A stretch of DNA of 64,000 nucleotides from Pseudomonas sp. HS6 (GTDB lineage Bacteria; Pseudomonadota; Gammaproteobacteria; Pseudomonadales; Pseudomonadaceae): assembly GCF_023375815.1 (NCBI RefSeq), contig NZ_CP067412.1:4712001-4776000 (forward strand). The letters are read 5' to 3'. This document shows, piece by piece, positions 20,080 to 28,444 of the stretch (position 1 is its first letter; each line of letters starts with the position of its first letter). The position numbers and the translations under genes are program-made. The notes under the pieces are model-generated. The model was not told the origin of the DNA and ran no database searches. It was given only the letters and a program-made list of their open reading frames with translations.

Positions 20080-21276
20080 ATGTCCCTGCCTAGCTTGCGC
20101 CTCAAAGCCAACGCCGACCGTCGCCTGCGCGCCGGTCACCTGTGGGTCTACAGCAACGAAATCGACGTGGCCGCGACCCCGTTGCACGGCTTCAAGGCCG
20201 GCGACCAGGCGATCCTCGAAGCCGCCGGCGGCAAGCCGCTGGGCATCGTCGCCATGAGCCCGAACAATCTGATCTGCGCCCGCCTGTTGTCGCGCGACAT
20301 CAAGCTGCCGCTGGACAAGTCGCTGCTGGTGCATCGCCTGAACGTGGCCCTGTCCCTGCGTGATCGCCTGTTCGACAAGCCGTTCTATCGCCTGGTCTAC
20401 GGTGATTCCGACCTGCTGCCGGGTCTGGTCGTCGACCGTTTCGGCGACATCCTCGTGGTGCAGATCGCTTCGGCGACCATGGAAGCGCATAAAGATGACG
20501 TGATCGCGGCGCTGACCCAAGTGCTCAAGCCAAGCGGCATCCTGTTCAAGAACGACTCCGCTGCGCGTGATGCCGAAGGCCTCGAGCGTTACACCGAAAC
20601 CGTGTTCGGCCTGGTGCCGGAGTGGGTGGCGCTGGAAGAGAACGGCGTGAAATTCGAAGCCCCGGTGATTCAGGGCCAGAAAACCGGCTGGTTCTACGAC
20701 CACCGCATGAACCGCGCGCGCCTGGCCCCTTACGCCAAAGGCAAACGCGTGCTGGACCTCTACAGCTACATCGGTGGCTGGGGCGTACAGGCTGCCGCGT
20801 TCGGCGCCAGCGAAGTGTTCTGCGTCGACGCCTCGGGCTTCGCCCTCGATGGCGTTGAGCGCAACGCCGCGCTGAACGGTTTTGCCGACAAGATGACCTG
20901 CATCGAAGGCGACGTCTTCGAAGCCCTGAAGGAACTCAAGGCCAGCGAAGAGCGCTTCGACGTGATCGTTGCCGATCCGCCTGCGTTCATCAAACGCAAG
21001 AAGGACATGAAAAACGGTGAAGGCGCCTACCGCCGCCTGAACGAGCAAGCCATGCGCCTGCTCAACAAGGACGGCATCCTGTTCAGCGCTTCGTGCTCGA
21101 TGCACCTGCCGGAAGACGATCTGCAGAACATCCTGCTGACCAGCGCCCGTCACCTGGACCGCAACATCCAGCTGCTGGAGCGCGGCGGTCAGGGCCCGGA
21201 TCACCCGGTACACCCGGCCATCCCGGAAACCCGCTACATCAAGAGCATCACCTGCCGTCTGCTGCCCAACAGCTAA
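20080..21276 (+). CDS. RlmI-like 23S rRNA (cytosine-C5)-methyltransferase
   Basis: A 398-residue enzyme with an N-terminal PUA RNA-binding domain (RLRAGHLWVYSNEI) and a C-terminal SAM-dependent methyltransferase domain (LDLYSYIGGWGVQAAAFGA; VADPPAFIKRKKD). The pattern is that of the YccW/RlmI family that makes m5C1962 in 23S rRNA. The ATG at 20080 has a CGGAG ribosome binding site and is chosen over an upstream in-frame ATG. A strong terminator follows it. Confidence 0.9.
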   Translation: MSLPSLRLKANADRRLRAGHLWVYSNEIDVAATPLHGFKAGDQAILEAAGGKPLGIVAMSPNNLICARLLSRDIKLPLDKSLLVHRLNVALSLRDRLFDKPFYRLVYGDSDLLPGLVVDRFGDILVVQIASATMEAHKDDVIAALTQVLKPSGILFKNDSAARDAEGLERYTETVFGLVPEWVALEENGVKFEAPVIQGQKTGWFYDHRMNRARLAPYAKGKRVLDLYSYIGGWGVQAAAFGASEVFCVDASGFALDGVERNAALNGFADKMTCIEGDVFEALKELKASEERFDVIVADPPAFIKRKKDMKNGEGAYRRLNEQAMRLLNKDGILFSASCSMHLPEDDLQNILLTSARHLDRNIQLLERGGQGPDHPVHPAIPETRYIKSITCRLLPNS

Positions 21277-21297
21277 CGGTTAGAAGGTATCGATGCA

Positions 21298-21333
21298 TAA
21301 AAGAAGGGGAGCCAACAGGCTCCCCTTCTTTTT
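21298..21333 (+). terminator. Intrinsic terminator after the RlmI-like gene
   Basis: A perfect 13-bp stem, AAGAAGGGGAGCC (21301-21313) with GGCTCCCCTTCTT (21318-21330), has a 4-base loop and is followed by T residues. It separates the core gene from the peptide operon. Confidence 0.93.
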
Positions 21334-21578
21334 GCCTTACATTATTGGCCTTCCTACATTTACCGTCCGGCCAACGTGCAGGACTTTTCCTGACATCCAC
21401 CACCTACCAACTTCTAACTTACAAGTACCTTACAAGCCGAAGATCACTCCGACAAAATTACTGGAATATTCCTACTTAATATCCACTTGCGATTAATCCA
21501 TTACAAACTATTATTAAGTCGTCACCACGAGGTGGCACTCAACAAACAACGAAGCATCAATGAACAAGGAGTTCAAAC
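21334..21578. other. AT-rich region upstream of the peptide operon
   Basis: Together with the terminator this makes a 302-base stretch without a supportable gene (21277-21578). It is visibly richer in A and T than the neighbouring genes. It contains a candidate promoter (21487-21514) and a small hairpin CACC-ACGA-GGTG in the presumed leader (about 21522-21533). Confidence 0.7.
21487..21514 (+). promoter_or_regulatory. Candidate sigma-70 promoter of the peptide operon
   Basis: TTGCGA (21487-21492) and TATTAT (21509-21514) are spaced 16 bases apart, matching the consensus in 4 of 6 and 5 of 6 positions. The predicted transcript starts about 60 bases before the peptide start codon. Confidence 0.5.
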
Positions 21579-21650
21579 ATGAAAGCAATTACTCTGGAAT
21601 CCCGCAAAATCGCTAACCTGGCTTTTCTGGTTGCGCCTAAAACCCGCTAA
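21579..21650 (+). CDS. 23-residue peptide, candidate precursor of a modified peptide
   Basis: A 23-codon gene starting MKAITLE and ending APKTR, preceded by a near-ideal AAGGAG ribosome binding site (21566-21571) seven bases before the ATG. The peptide is basic at both ends with a hydrophobic middle (IANLAFLV). It has no Cys, one Ser and two Thr. A stem-loop follows, then genes for a SagB-type dehydrogenase, a diiron oxygenase and an exporter. The arrangement resembles RiPP operons (small precursor, partial terminator, modification enzymes, exporter). A regulatory leader peptide is the main alternative; there is no run of one amino acid that would suggest classical attenuation. Function is inferred. 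Confidence 0.72.
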   Translation: MKAITLESRKIANLAFLVAPKTR

Positions 21651-21658
21651 GTAAGGCT

Positions 21659-21691
21659 GACGCTGGGTATCGCCGGCTACCCAGCGTCTTT
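21659..21691 (+). terminator. Stem-loop between the peptide gene and the enzyme genes
   Basis: A perfect 11-bp stem, GACGCTGGGTA (21659-21669) with TACCCAGCGTC (21678-21688), encloses an 8-base loop and is followed by only TTTG. The short T-tract suggests partial termination, which would give more peptide message than enzyme message. Confidence 0.75.
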
Positions 21692-21721
21692 GATGACCTA
21701 TCCAGAGAGCCTTGCCTGAAC

Positions 21722-22795
21722 ATGCAAATAAATCCCTATCTTTTCATATTGCCGCGCACGCCCGGCCAAATAGTCTGGAACTACAAGGACCACACGCAAC
21801 ATGAACTTGATCTGGACTATTCATCTCGCCTTGCACAACTAATACATAATCCCGAGCTGTACGACAACGACAACATCATAGATACACAGTTACTCAATGC
21901 CGGAATACTGACAACATCGACAATAAACAGCCCTGCCTGGGGCTGGGATGAACTGTCGAAGATTTATCACATCGGCACTCGTAACATTCCTTGCGAACAT
22001 ATTCCGAAAAACATTCATGAATGGGCCAGACAATATCTGGAACATTGCAACGAAGTGCTCGCCTCCTCGGCGCCGGCCCATGACATGGCTGACCGTATTA
22101 CAGGCGGACGCATCGCTCTCCCCTCGCCGTCGGCGCCGAAAGACGACAGTCTGTCGAACGCCTTGATCCGGCGGAAAACCTGCCGGTCCTTCACCGGCTC
22201 ACCTATTCGACTGAGGGATGTCGGCTCGTTGCTGTACCTGACTCTCGGTTATCTGCGCGAGCGCGAAGACGATTGCGACGACAGCATCGCCGAAGGGCTC
22301 GACGTCCGCCGCAGCAGCCCTTCCGGTGGCGGGCTCAATGCCTGCGAAGGTTACCTGCTGATCCAGAACGTCGAAGACCTGGCACCTGGCGTCTATGCCT
22401 ATCACCCGGCCGAACACGCCTTGAGCCTGATCAATCGGTCGCCCGACACAGCGCTGGGCAATCTGCTGGGAGGCCAGCACTTCATCAACAACCTGCCACT
22501 GGGCCTGTTCATCACCGCCCGTTTCGACAGGCTCTGGTGGAAATATCCCCACTCGCGCGCCTATCGAATGGCGTTCGTCGAGGCCGGGCATCTTTCACAG
22601 ACGTTTCAACTGGCCGCCACGGCGCTTGGCATGAACACCTGGCTGACGGGCGCATTTACCGACGATCAGATCGACACATTGCTTCAACTCGAAAATGGTA
22701 ACGAGCAACCGCTGTTCTTTGTCGGTTGCGGCGAAAGCGATGGTCAGGCGATGTGCCAGGAAATGCGCGACCTGTTGCGCGGGACGCCAGCATGA
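21722..22795 (+). CDS. SagB/ThcOx-type flavin-dependent dehydrogenase
   Basis: A 357-residue nitroreductase-fold protein. The N-terminal part (1-120) ends with the SagB-like segment WGWDELSKIYHIGTRN. The FMN domain follows: RKTCRSFTGSPI (151-162), RRSSPSGGGLNACEGYLLI (196-214), and KYPHSRAYRMAFVEAGHLSQ (274-293). Characterised relatives oxidise azolines on peptides to azoles, normally together with a YcaO cyclodehydratase; none is near. The first third uses codons such as ATA and CTA that are rare in the surrounding genes. It has a weak ribosome binding site, unlike the peptide gene. It overlaps the next gene by four bases. Substrate unknown; the adjacent 23-residue peptide is the obvious candidate. 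Confidence 0.82.
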   Translation: MQINPYLFILPRTPGQIVWNYKDHTQHELDLDYSSRLAQLIHNPELYDNDNIIDTQLLNAGILTTSTINSPAWGWDELSKIYHIGTRNIPCEHIPKNIHEWARQYLEHCNEVLASSAPAHDMADRITGGRIALPSPSAPKDDSLSNALIRRKTCRSFTGSPIRLRDVGSLLYLTLGYLREREDDCDDSIAEGLDVRRSSPSGGGLNACEGYLLIQNVEDLAPGVYAYHPAEHALSLINRSPDTALGNLLGGQHFINNLPLGLFITARFDRLWWKYPHSRAYRMAFVEAGHLSQTFQLAATALGMNTWLTGAFTDDQIDTLLQLENGNEQPLFFVGCGESDGQAMCQEMRDLLRGTPA

Positions 22796-23748
22796 GCCTT
22801 CTCCCCCAGGCCCCGGCCTTCGAGTTTTCACTGGGCGACTGGAACACCCGCGCTTCGGTACGTTCCAGCGCCCACGATTACAGCTTGCCGGCTGACATCG
22901 CGCAACAACTGGAAACCCGTCACTGGTTCCCGCCGGCATTTCTGCCCTATCTCGCCCACCCGGCCATCGAAGCGGCGGGCCGTTCGGTAGTGCATCGGCT
23001 CACGGCCAATCATCTGGTGCACTTTCTCGACTACACCACTTTGCTCGAACACCGCATCGTCAATCGCGCCGTGGAAGTCATCGTCCACGGCGAACTGCCG
23101 GTCGATGTTTCGCCAGCCATGAAAACCGCCGCGTTTCAGCTCTACACCGATGAGGGCTACCACGCCCTGTTTTCCCATCAGGTCGCGGAACAGATTGCCG
23201 GGTTCTACGCCATCACCGGGCGCCCGGTGATGCCCAAGCGAATCACGCGGATGAACGGGTTGATCGACAGAACCCTCCAGGAACAGCGACCGCTGACATG
23301 GTTCCTGCTCGGCTTCGTCTCGGAAACCATCATCGCCCGGGAGCTGCTTGACGTCTGCCGGGACAGCCTGGTGTCCGGGGTCAACGACATGTTGCGCGAT
23401 CACCTCACGGACGAAGCGCGCCACAGTCGCTACTTCACTGAAGTGTTCCACTACCTCTGGCTGCATCTGGGCGCGCAACAACGGACGTTCACCGCCACGA
23501 CCCTGCTTGAGATCATCGGGATCTTCTTCGAAGTCGATAAACAGTGGCTGCAACAGAGTCTGTGCGACGCAGGGATTGCCGATAACGCAGTGCTGGAAAT
23601 TCTCGGCAAGATGGCGACGAGGCAAGCCAGTCAGTTGCGCGCACGGGCAGGCAGCATCGCCACGTTGAATGCACTGAAGAAAGCCGGATTTTTCGCTGAA
23701 CCTCAAAACCAGATACTTTTCGCCAGGGCAGGATTGATCGATGGATAA
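22792..23748 (+). CDS. AurF-type diiron oxygenase
   Basis: A 318-residue protein of the p-aminobenzoate N-oxygenase (AurF) family. All seven ligands known from AurF can be placed: E86 (LLEHRIVN), E121 and H124 (TDEGYHAL), E178 (VSETIIARELL), and H204, E208, H211 (DHLTDEARHSRYF). Spacings agree with AurF numbering with only small shifts. AurF converts aryl amines to nitro groups; relatives carry out other N- or C-oxygenations. Start at 22792 gives an ATGA overlap with the dehydrogenase gene; the same frame is open upstream. The stop overlaps the exporter start by 8 bases. Substrate unknown. Confidence 0.85.
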   Translation: MSLLPQAPAFEFSLGDWNTRASVRSSAHDYSLPADIAQQLETRHWFPPAFLPYLAHPAIEAAGRSVVHRLTANHLVHFLDYTTLLEHRIVNRAVEVIVHGELPVDVSPAMKTAAFQLYTDEGYHALFSHQVAEQIAGFYAITGRPVMPKRITRMNGLIDRTLQEQRPLTWFLLGFVSETIIARELLDVCRDSLVSGVNDMLRDHLTDEARHSRYFTEVFHYLWLHLGAQQRTFTATTLLEIIGIFFEVDKQWLQQSLCDAGIADNAVLEILGKMATRQASQLRARAGSIATLNALKKAGFFAEPQNQILFARAGLIDG

Positions 23749-24973
23749 AGGAAAATCCGGGGTGACGACCCGACAACGTCGCGGGGCCGTCAGCCTGTTG
23801 CTGGCGATGGTGTTGCTGGGTGTATTTCCGCTGGATGTCCTGCTGCCTTCGTTCCCGGCATTGGCCGAACACTTTCGCCGCACGCCGGCGGACATCGCGC
23901 TGTCCATCAGCCTGTTCGCAGTCGGTATCGCCTTCGCCCAGTTACTGATCGGGCCGCTGTCGGATGTGATCGGGCGCAAGGGGCTGCTGCTCGCCGGCAT
24001 GAGCGTTTCAATACTCGGCGCACTCGGGTGTGTGATGACCTCTGACTATTCGCTGTTCCTGATATTCCGGGTCGTTCAGGCGCTGGGCTGCGGTTGTTTC
24101 GTGCTGTCCCAGGCGCTGGTCCAGGATCTGTTCGAAGGCGAGGAACGCGATCGCCTGCGAATCCTGATGGTCACCGCCGGCGGGATCTTCATCTCGGTAT
24201 CACCGCTGGCCGGCACGTTCATGCAGGCAACGTTGGGTTGGCGTGGCAGCTTCTGGGTGTTCATCGCATTATCCGCCGTGGTGCTGCTCAAGGCCTGGCT
24301 GTTTCTGGAGAACACCCGACCGAGCGCCAGTAGCACACGTACAAACTTCCTCACGGCTTACCGACAGGTGCTGGGGGATTTCGACTTCGTCGGCTACTGG
24401 CTGATTTCGGCATTTGCGTTCGCCTGTCACTTTTCATTCATCGTGATTTCGCCGCTGATCTTCATGGACCGGCTGCAAATGTCCGCTTACGAATTTTCGT
24501 TGATCCTGCTGATCTACGGTGCGGCGTACGTCACCGGGGGCATCCTCGCCAGCGTGCTGAGCAGGCGCATCACCAGCGGCCAGCAGATGGTCGTCGGCTT
24601 GAGCCTGATCCTGTTCGCCGGCGTGAGCATGCTGTACCTGTCGTCGAGCTTCGTACTCGCTCCGGCGACAGTGCTGATCCCGATGCTGATCTGCACCGCC
24701 GGCACAACCATTGCCCGGCCGGCGGCCACCTCCCGGGCCATGAGCCTGTTTCCGGACAACGCCGGCACCTCGGCCTCGGCCGGCAGCACGATCATCTTTA
24801 TCTGCGGCGGGTTGATCAGTGCCTTGATCAGTCTGAGCCCGACCAACCTGCAATCCACCCTGGGTTACAGCTTTGTCTTGCTCAGTGGTGTGGCGCTCGC
24901 CTTGAACAACCGGATCAGCCGTCGCGCCAGAACCCTGCAAACCGGCGCCGTTGCACAGCCGGGTGGCGATTAA
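23741..24973 (+). CDS. MFS exporter, Bcr/CflA drug-resistance type
   Basis: A 410-residue major facilitator protein with 12 predicted membrane helices. The motif between helices 2 and 3 is GPLSDVIGRKGLLLAG, and the N-terminal segment FPLDVLLPSFPALAEHF is typical of the Bcr/CflA proton-coupled drug exporters. It is translationally coupled to the diiron oxygenase (8-base overlap ATGGATAA), so it probably exports the product of the two enzymes or gives self-protection. Confidence 0.88.
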   Translation: MDKGKSGVTTRQRRGAVSLLLAMVLLGVFPLDVLLPSFPALAEHFRRTPADIALSISLFAVGIAFAQLLIGPLSDVIGRKGLLLAGMSVSILGALGCVMTSDYSLFLIFRVVQALGCGCFVLSQALVQDLFEGEERDRLRILMVTAGGIFISVSPLAGTFMQATLGWRGSFWVFIALSAVVLLKAWLFLENTRPSASSTRTNFLTAYRQVLGDFDFVGYWLISAFAFACHFSFIVISPLIFMDRLQMSAYEFSLILLIYGAAYVTGGILASVLSRRITSGQQMVVGLSLILFAGVSMLYLSSSFVLAPATVLIPMLICTAGTTIARPAATSRAMSLFPDNAGTSASAGSTIIFICGGLISALISLSPTNLQSTLGYSFVLLSGVALALNNRISRRARTLQTGAVAQPGGD

Positions 24974-25239
24974 ACCTGCCAGTCGTCATTCCGCGCGCGG
25001 CGTCAGCACTGGAACAACGTTTTGCGTCATTCCCTCCTGACGCCAGCGGTGTAGAATCGCGAGATTCATCGCCATTCATCCCCGGCGGGTTTATGAGCTC
25101 AGGCTGAGACCAGCGGCGATCCCGCAACGTCATCGGCAACTTCAGGACACACGGCCATTTCTGAGTGTTCCAGACGTCAATAGAAGCTCACTCCCTTTTT
25201 GCACCTGATTAGTAAGTGATTAGCCGCCCGGAGTGCTCC

Positions 25240-27081
25240 ATGCCAGATTACCGTTCGAAAACATCCACCCACGGCCGCAACATGGCCGGCGCCCGCGCAC
25301 TGTGGCGCGCCACCGGGATGAAAGATGACGACTTCAAGAAGCCGATCATCGCGATTGCCAACTCCTTCACCCAGTTCGTACCGGGCCACGTTCACCTGAA
25401 GGACCTGGGCCAACTGGTTGCCCGCGAAATCGAACGCGCCGGTGGCGTGGCGAAAGAATTCAACACCATCGCCGTAGACGACGGCATCGCGATGGGCCAC
25501 GACGGCATGCTGTATTCGCTGCCGAGCCGCGAGATCATCGCCGACTCCGTCGAGTACATGGTCAACGCCCACTGCGCCGACGCCATCGTCTGCATCTCGA
25601 ACTGCGACAAGATCACCCCGGGCATGCTGATGGCCGCCCTGCGCCTGAACATTCCGGTGATCTTCGTCTCCGGCGGCCCGATGGAAGCCGGCAAGACCAA
25701 ACTGGCCAGCCACGGTCTCGACCTCGTCGACGCCATGGTCATCGCCGCCGACGCCAGCGCTTCTGACGAGAAGGTTGCCGAGTACGAGCGCAGCGCCTGC
25801 CCGACCTGCGGTTCCTGCTCCGGCATGTTCACCGCCAACTCGATGAACTGCCTGACCGAAGCCCTGGGCCTCGCATTGCCAGGCAACGGTTCGACCCTCG
25901 CCACCCACAGTGACCGCGAACAGCTGTTCCTGCAGGCCGGCCGCACCATCGTCGAACTGTGCAAACGCTACTACGGCGAGAACGACGAGTCGGTACTGCC
26001 GCGCAATATCGCCAACTTCAAGGCGTTCGAAAACGCCATGATGCTCGACATCGCCATGGGCGGTTCGACCAACACCATCCTGCACTTGCTGGCCGCTGCC
26101 CAGGAAGCCGAGATCGCGTTCGACCTGCGCGACATCGATCGCCTGTCACGCGTAGTGCCGCAACTGTGCAAAGTCGCGCCGAACATCCAGAAATACCACA
26201 TGGAAGACGTGCACCGCGCCGGCGGCATCTTCAGCATCCTCGGTTCGCTGGCCCGTGGCGGCCTGCTGCACACTGACCTGCCGACCGTGCACAGCCGCAG
26301 CATGGAAGAAGCCATCGCCAAGTGGGACATCACCCAGACCGACGATGAAACCGTGCACCACTTCTTCAAGGCAGGCCCGGCCGGCATTCCGACGCAAACC
26401 GCGTTCAGCCAGTCGACCCGTTGGGAAACCCTGGACGACGACCGTGAAAACGGCTGCATCCGCAGCTTCGAACACGCCTACTCGAAAGAAGGTGGCCTGG
26501 CCGTGCTGTACGGCAACATCGCCCTGGACGGCTGCGTGGTGAAAACCGCCGGCGTCGATGAGTCGATCCACGTCTTCGAAGGCAACGCGAAAATCTTCGA
26601 AAGCCAGGACAGCGCCGTGCGCGGCATCCTCGCCGACGAAGTGAAAGAAGGCGACATCGTCATCATTCGCTACGAAGGTCCGAAAGGCGGCCCGGGCATG
26701 CAGGAGATGCTCTACCCGACGTCGTACCTGAAATCCAAAGGCCTGGGCAAAGCCTGCGCCCTGCTGACCGATGGCCGTTTCTCCGGCGGTACTTCCGGCC
26801 TGTCCATCGGCCACGCTTCGCCAGAGGCTGCCGCCGGCGGCGCGATCGGTCTGGTGCAGGACGGCGACAAAGTGCTGATCGACATTCCGAACCGCTCGAT
26901 CAACCTGTTGATCAGCGACGAAGAAATGGCGGCACGCCGGATCGAGCAGGACAAGAAGGGCTGGAAACCGGTGGAGATACGTCCACGCAAAGTGACCACC
27001 GCCCTCAAGGCCTACGCTCTGCTGGCGACCAGCGCCGACAAGGGTGCTGTACGTGACAAGGCGATGCTCGACGGCCTGTAA
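25240..27081 (+). CDS. ilvD: Dihydroxy-acid dehydratase IlvD
   Basis: A 613-residue Fe-S dehydratase of branched-chain amino acid synthesis. Cluster Cys are visible in NCDKITPGM and [18 protein letters not shown], and the substrate region in [14 protein letters not shown]. The start [19 protein letters not shown] follows a GGAG site; an upstream in-frame ATG is rejected. The 266-base leader (24974-25239) contains a possible -10 (TAGAAT near 25053) but no riboswitch I can support. Confidence 0.97.
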   Translation: MPDYRSKTSTHGRNMAGARALWRATGMKDDDFKKPIIAIANSFTQFVPGHVHLKDLGQLVAREIERAGGVAKEFNTIAVDDGIAMGHDGMLYSLPSREIIADSVEYMVNAHCADAIVCISNCDKITPGMLMAALRLNIPVIFVSGGPMEAGKTKLASHGLDLVDAMVIAADASASDEKVAEYERSACPTCGSCSGMFTANSMNCLTEALGLALPGNGSTLATHSDREQLFLQAGRTIVELCKRYYGENDESVLPRNIANFKAFENAMMLDIAMGGSTNTILHLLAAAQEAEIAFDLRDIDRLSRVVPQLCKVAPNIQKYHMEDVHRAGGIFSILGSLARGGLLHTDLPTVHSRSMEEAIAKWDITQTDDETVHHFFKAGPAGIPTQTAFSQSTRWETLDDDRENGCIRSFEHAYSKEGGLAVLYGNIALDGCVVKTAGVDESIHVFEGNAKIFESQDSAVRGILADEVKEGDIVIIRYEGPKGGPGMQEMLYPTSYLKSKGLGKACALLTDGRFSGGTSGLSIGHASPEAAAGGAIGLVQDGDKVLIDIPNRSINLLISDEEMAARRIEQDKKGWKPVEIRPRKVTTALKAYALLATSADKGAVRDKAMLDGL

Positions 27082-27100
27082 TGCTTAACCGACGCGCATA

Positions 27101-27132
27101 AAAATGCCCCGCCAAGTGCGGGGCATTTTTTT
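27101..27132. terminator. Terminator between ilvD and pchP
   Basis: A perfect 12-bp stem, AAAATGCCCCGC with GCGGGGCATTTT, has a 5-base loop and a T-run. The A-run on the other side allows it to serve both convergent genes. Confidence 0.92.
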
Positions 27133-27142
27133 GCCTTGAGAC

Positions 27143-28204
27143 TTACTGAATCTCTTCCGGCTTCACGATCACCCAGTTTTTGTCCGCCGTCACCGGCAAA
27201 CCTTCCTTCGCCTGGGCCGCCGCATGCTTGGCCATCATGCCGTTGAGCTGGGTCATGTACTTGTCCTTGCGGTTGACCCACAGGTGAATGCCACCCTTGG
27301 CCACATCCACATCGTGGAACAGCATGTAACCGTCGCTGCTCGGGGTGTCGCCACCTACCAACACCGGTTTTTTCCATTCGTCGATGTAAGTCAGGATCGC
27401 CGCGTGCTTGCCGGCCATCCAGGTCGCCGGAGTCCACAGGTACGGGGTCAATTCGAGGCCGAGGTTGGCCTTCTCGTCATACTTGCCGGCGGTGATCTGC
27501 TTGCGCGCCGTGGTCAGTTCGCCGGTCTCGCGGTTCTTCAACAGCGTGGTCACGCCAATCACGTTCTGCGGTTTGACGTTGTAGCCGTACTTCGGATCGG
27601 CCGCGACCATCCGCACCAGTTCTTCGGAGGCGGCGGTCATCACGTAGACCTCGATACCGTTCTCCATCAGTTTGTTGTACAGCTCGGCCTGACCGGTGAA
27701 GACTTTCGGCGGCTGGACGTCGAGGTTCTTCACCACATCGCCATCGTAATAGGTCGCCGGTACCGGTTTGCCCGACGCCATCAGCTCATCGACGTAGCCT
27801 TTGAGTTCCTTGAGGGTGAAACCGGAGAACACCTGCGCAACCCATGGATAGCAGACCATGTCGTCGACTTCGCAGAGGCGGTAGTAGTAGCTGAACAGGC
27901 TTTCCTTGTGGTCGGCGGTGTCCTTGAACGGCATCAGTTTCAGGGAGGGATCGAGCTTGTCGCGGGTGATCAGGCCCTTGTTTTCCATGAACGGCAGCAA
28001 CGACTCTTCAAGGTCGTAGCGGTAGCTGGTGTTGTCCATGTCGAACACCGCGTAGTTACCCTTATTGGCGTTGGCGGCGATCATCGCGTCCAGCGCCTTG
28101 GCCTGATCCGCCGGCCAGTGTTTCAGGTCGGTGGCGAACGCCTGAGTGGCCAGGCCCATCCCCACAGTCAGTGCGACAGCCAGAAATTTCGGTGCAAACT
28201 TCAT
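27143..28204 (-). CDS. pchP: Phosphorylcholine phosphatase PchP
   Basis: A 353-residue HAD-superfamily phosphatase with a signal peptide (1-24, ending TQAFA). Motif I is FDMDNT (Asp-55, Asp-57, Thr-59); Lys-266 and GGDTPSSD (Asp-286, Asp-291) follow. After signal removal these become D31, D33, T35, K242, D262 and D267, the residues known for P. aeruginosa PchP. It releases phosphate from phosphorylcholine in the periplasm, feeding choline use. The frame is open far upstream, antisense to the next gene; the true start has an AGGGAG site. Confidence 0.93.
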   Translation of the reverse strand: MKFAPKFLAVALTVGMGLATQAFATDLKHWPADQAKALDAMIAANANKGNYAVFDMDNTSYRYDLEESLLPFMENKGLITRDKLDPSLKLMPFKDTADHKESLFSYYYRLCEVDDMVCYPWVAQVFSGFTLKELKGYVDELMASGKPVPATYYDGDVVKNLDVQPPKVFTGQAELYNKLMENGIEVYVMTAASEELVRMVAADPKYGYNVKPQNVIGVTTLLKNRETGELTTARKQITAGKYDEKANLGLELTPYLWTPATWMAGKHAAILTYIDEWKKPVLVGGDTPSSDGYMLFHDVDVAKGGIHLWVNRKDKYMTQLNGMMAKHAAAQAKEGLPVTADKNWVIVKPEEIQ

Positions 28205-28444
28205 GGACACTTCTCCCTGAGTCAAAGAAATCGACGCTAACAAATAAATGTGACAGTCCTCGTCTGTCAGCGACCGTCCGCGTCCCTTCCGCGCCAGTTG
28301 CATCCCCGAGAGCGACACCCGCTTATTCCAAAAACGACGGACGACCTTCGATTTCGGTATTAATTCATTGGAAATCAAACTGTTAGGCTTGCCGGTTCGC
28401 AACAGCCCCGGAAGGTTGTTGGCACAGTCTTTTCTGGAGTCCTC

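Noticed and set aside
21293..21496. A 67-codon frame before the peptide gene
   Set aside because: Its start lies in the terminator hairpin of the previous gene, it has no ribosome binding site and its composition is like non-coding DNA.
25101..25140. CTGAGA-containing segment in the ilvD leader, resembling part of a TPP riboswitch
   Set aside because: The second conserved TPP segment (ACCTGATCTGG-like) and closing stem are missing, and ilvD is not a thiamine gene.
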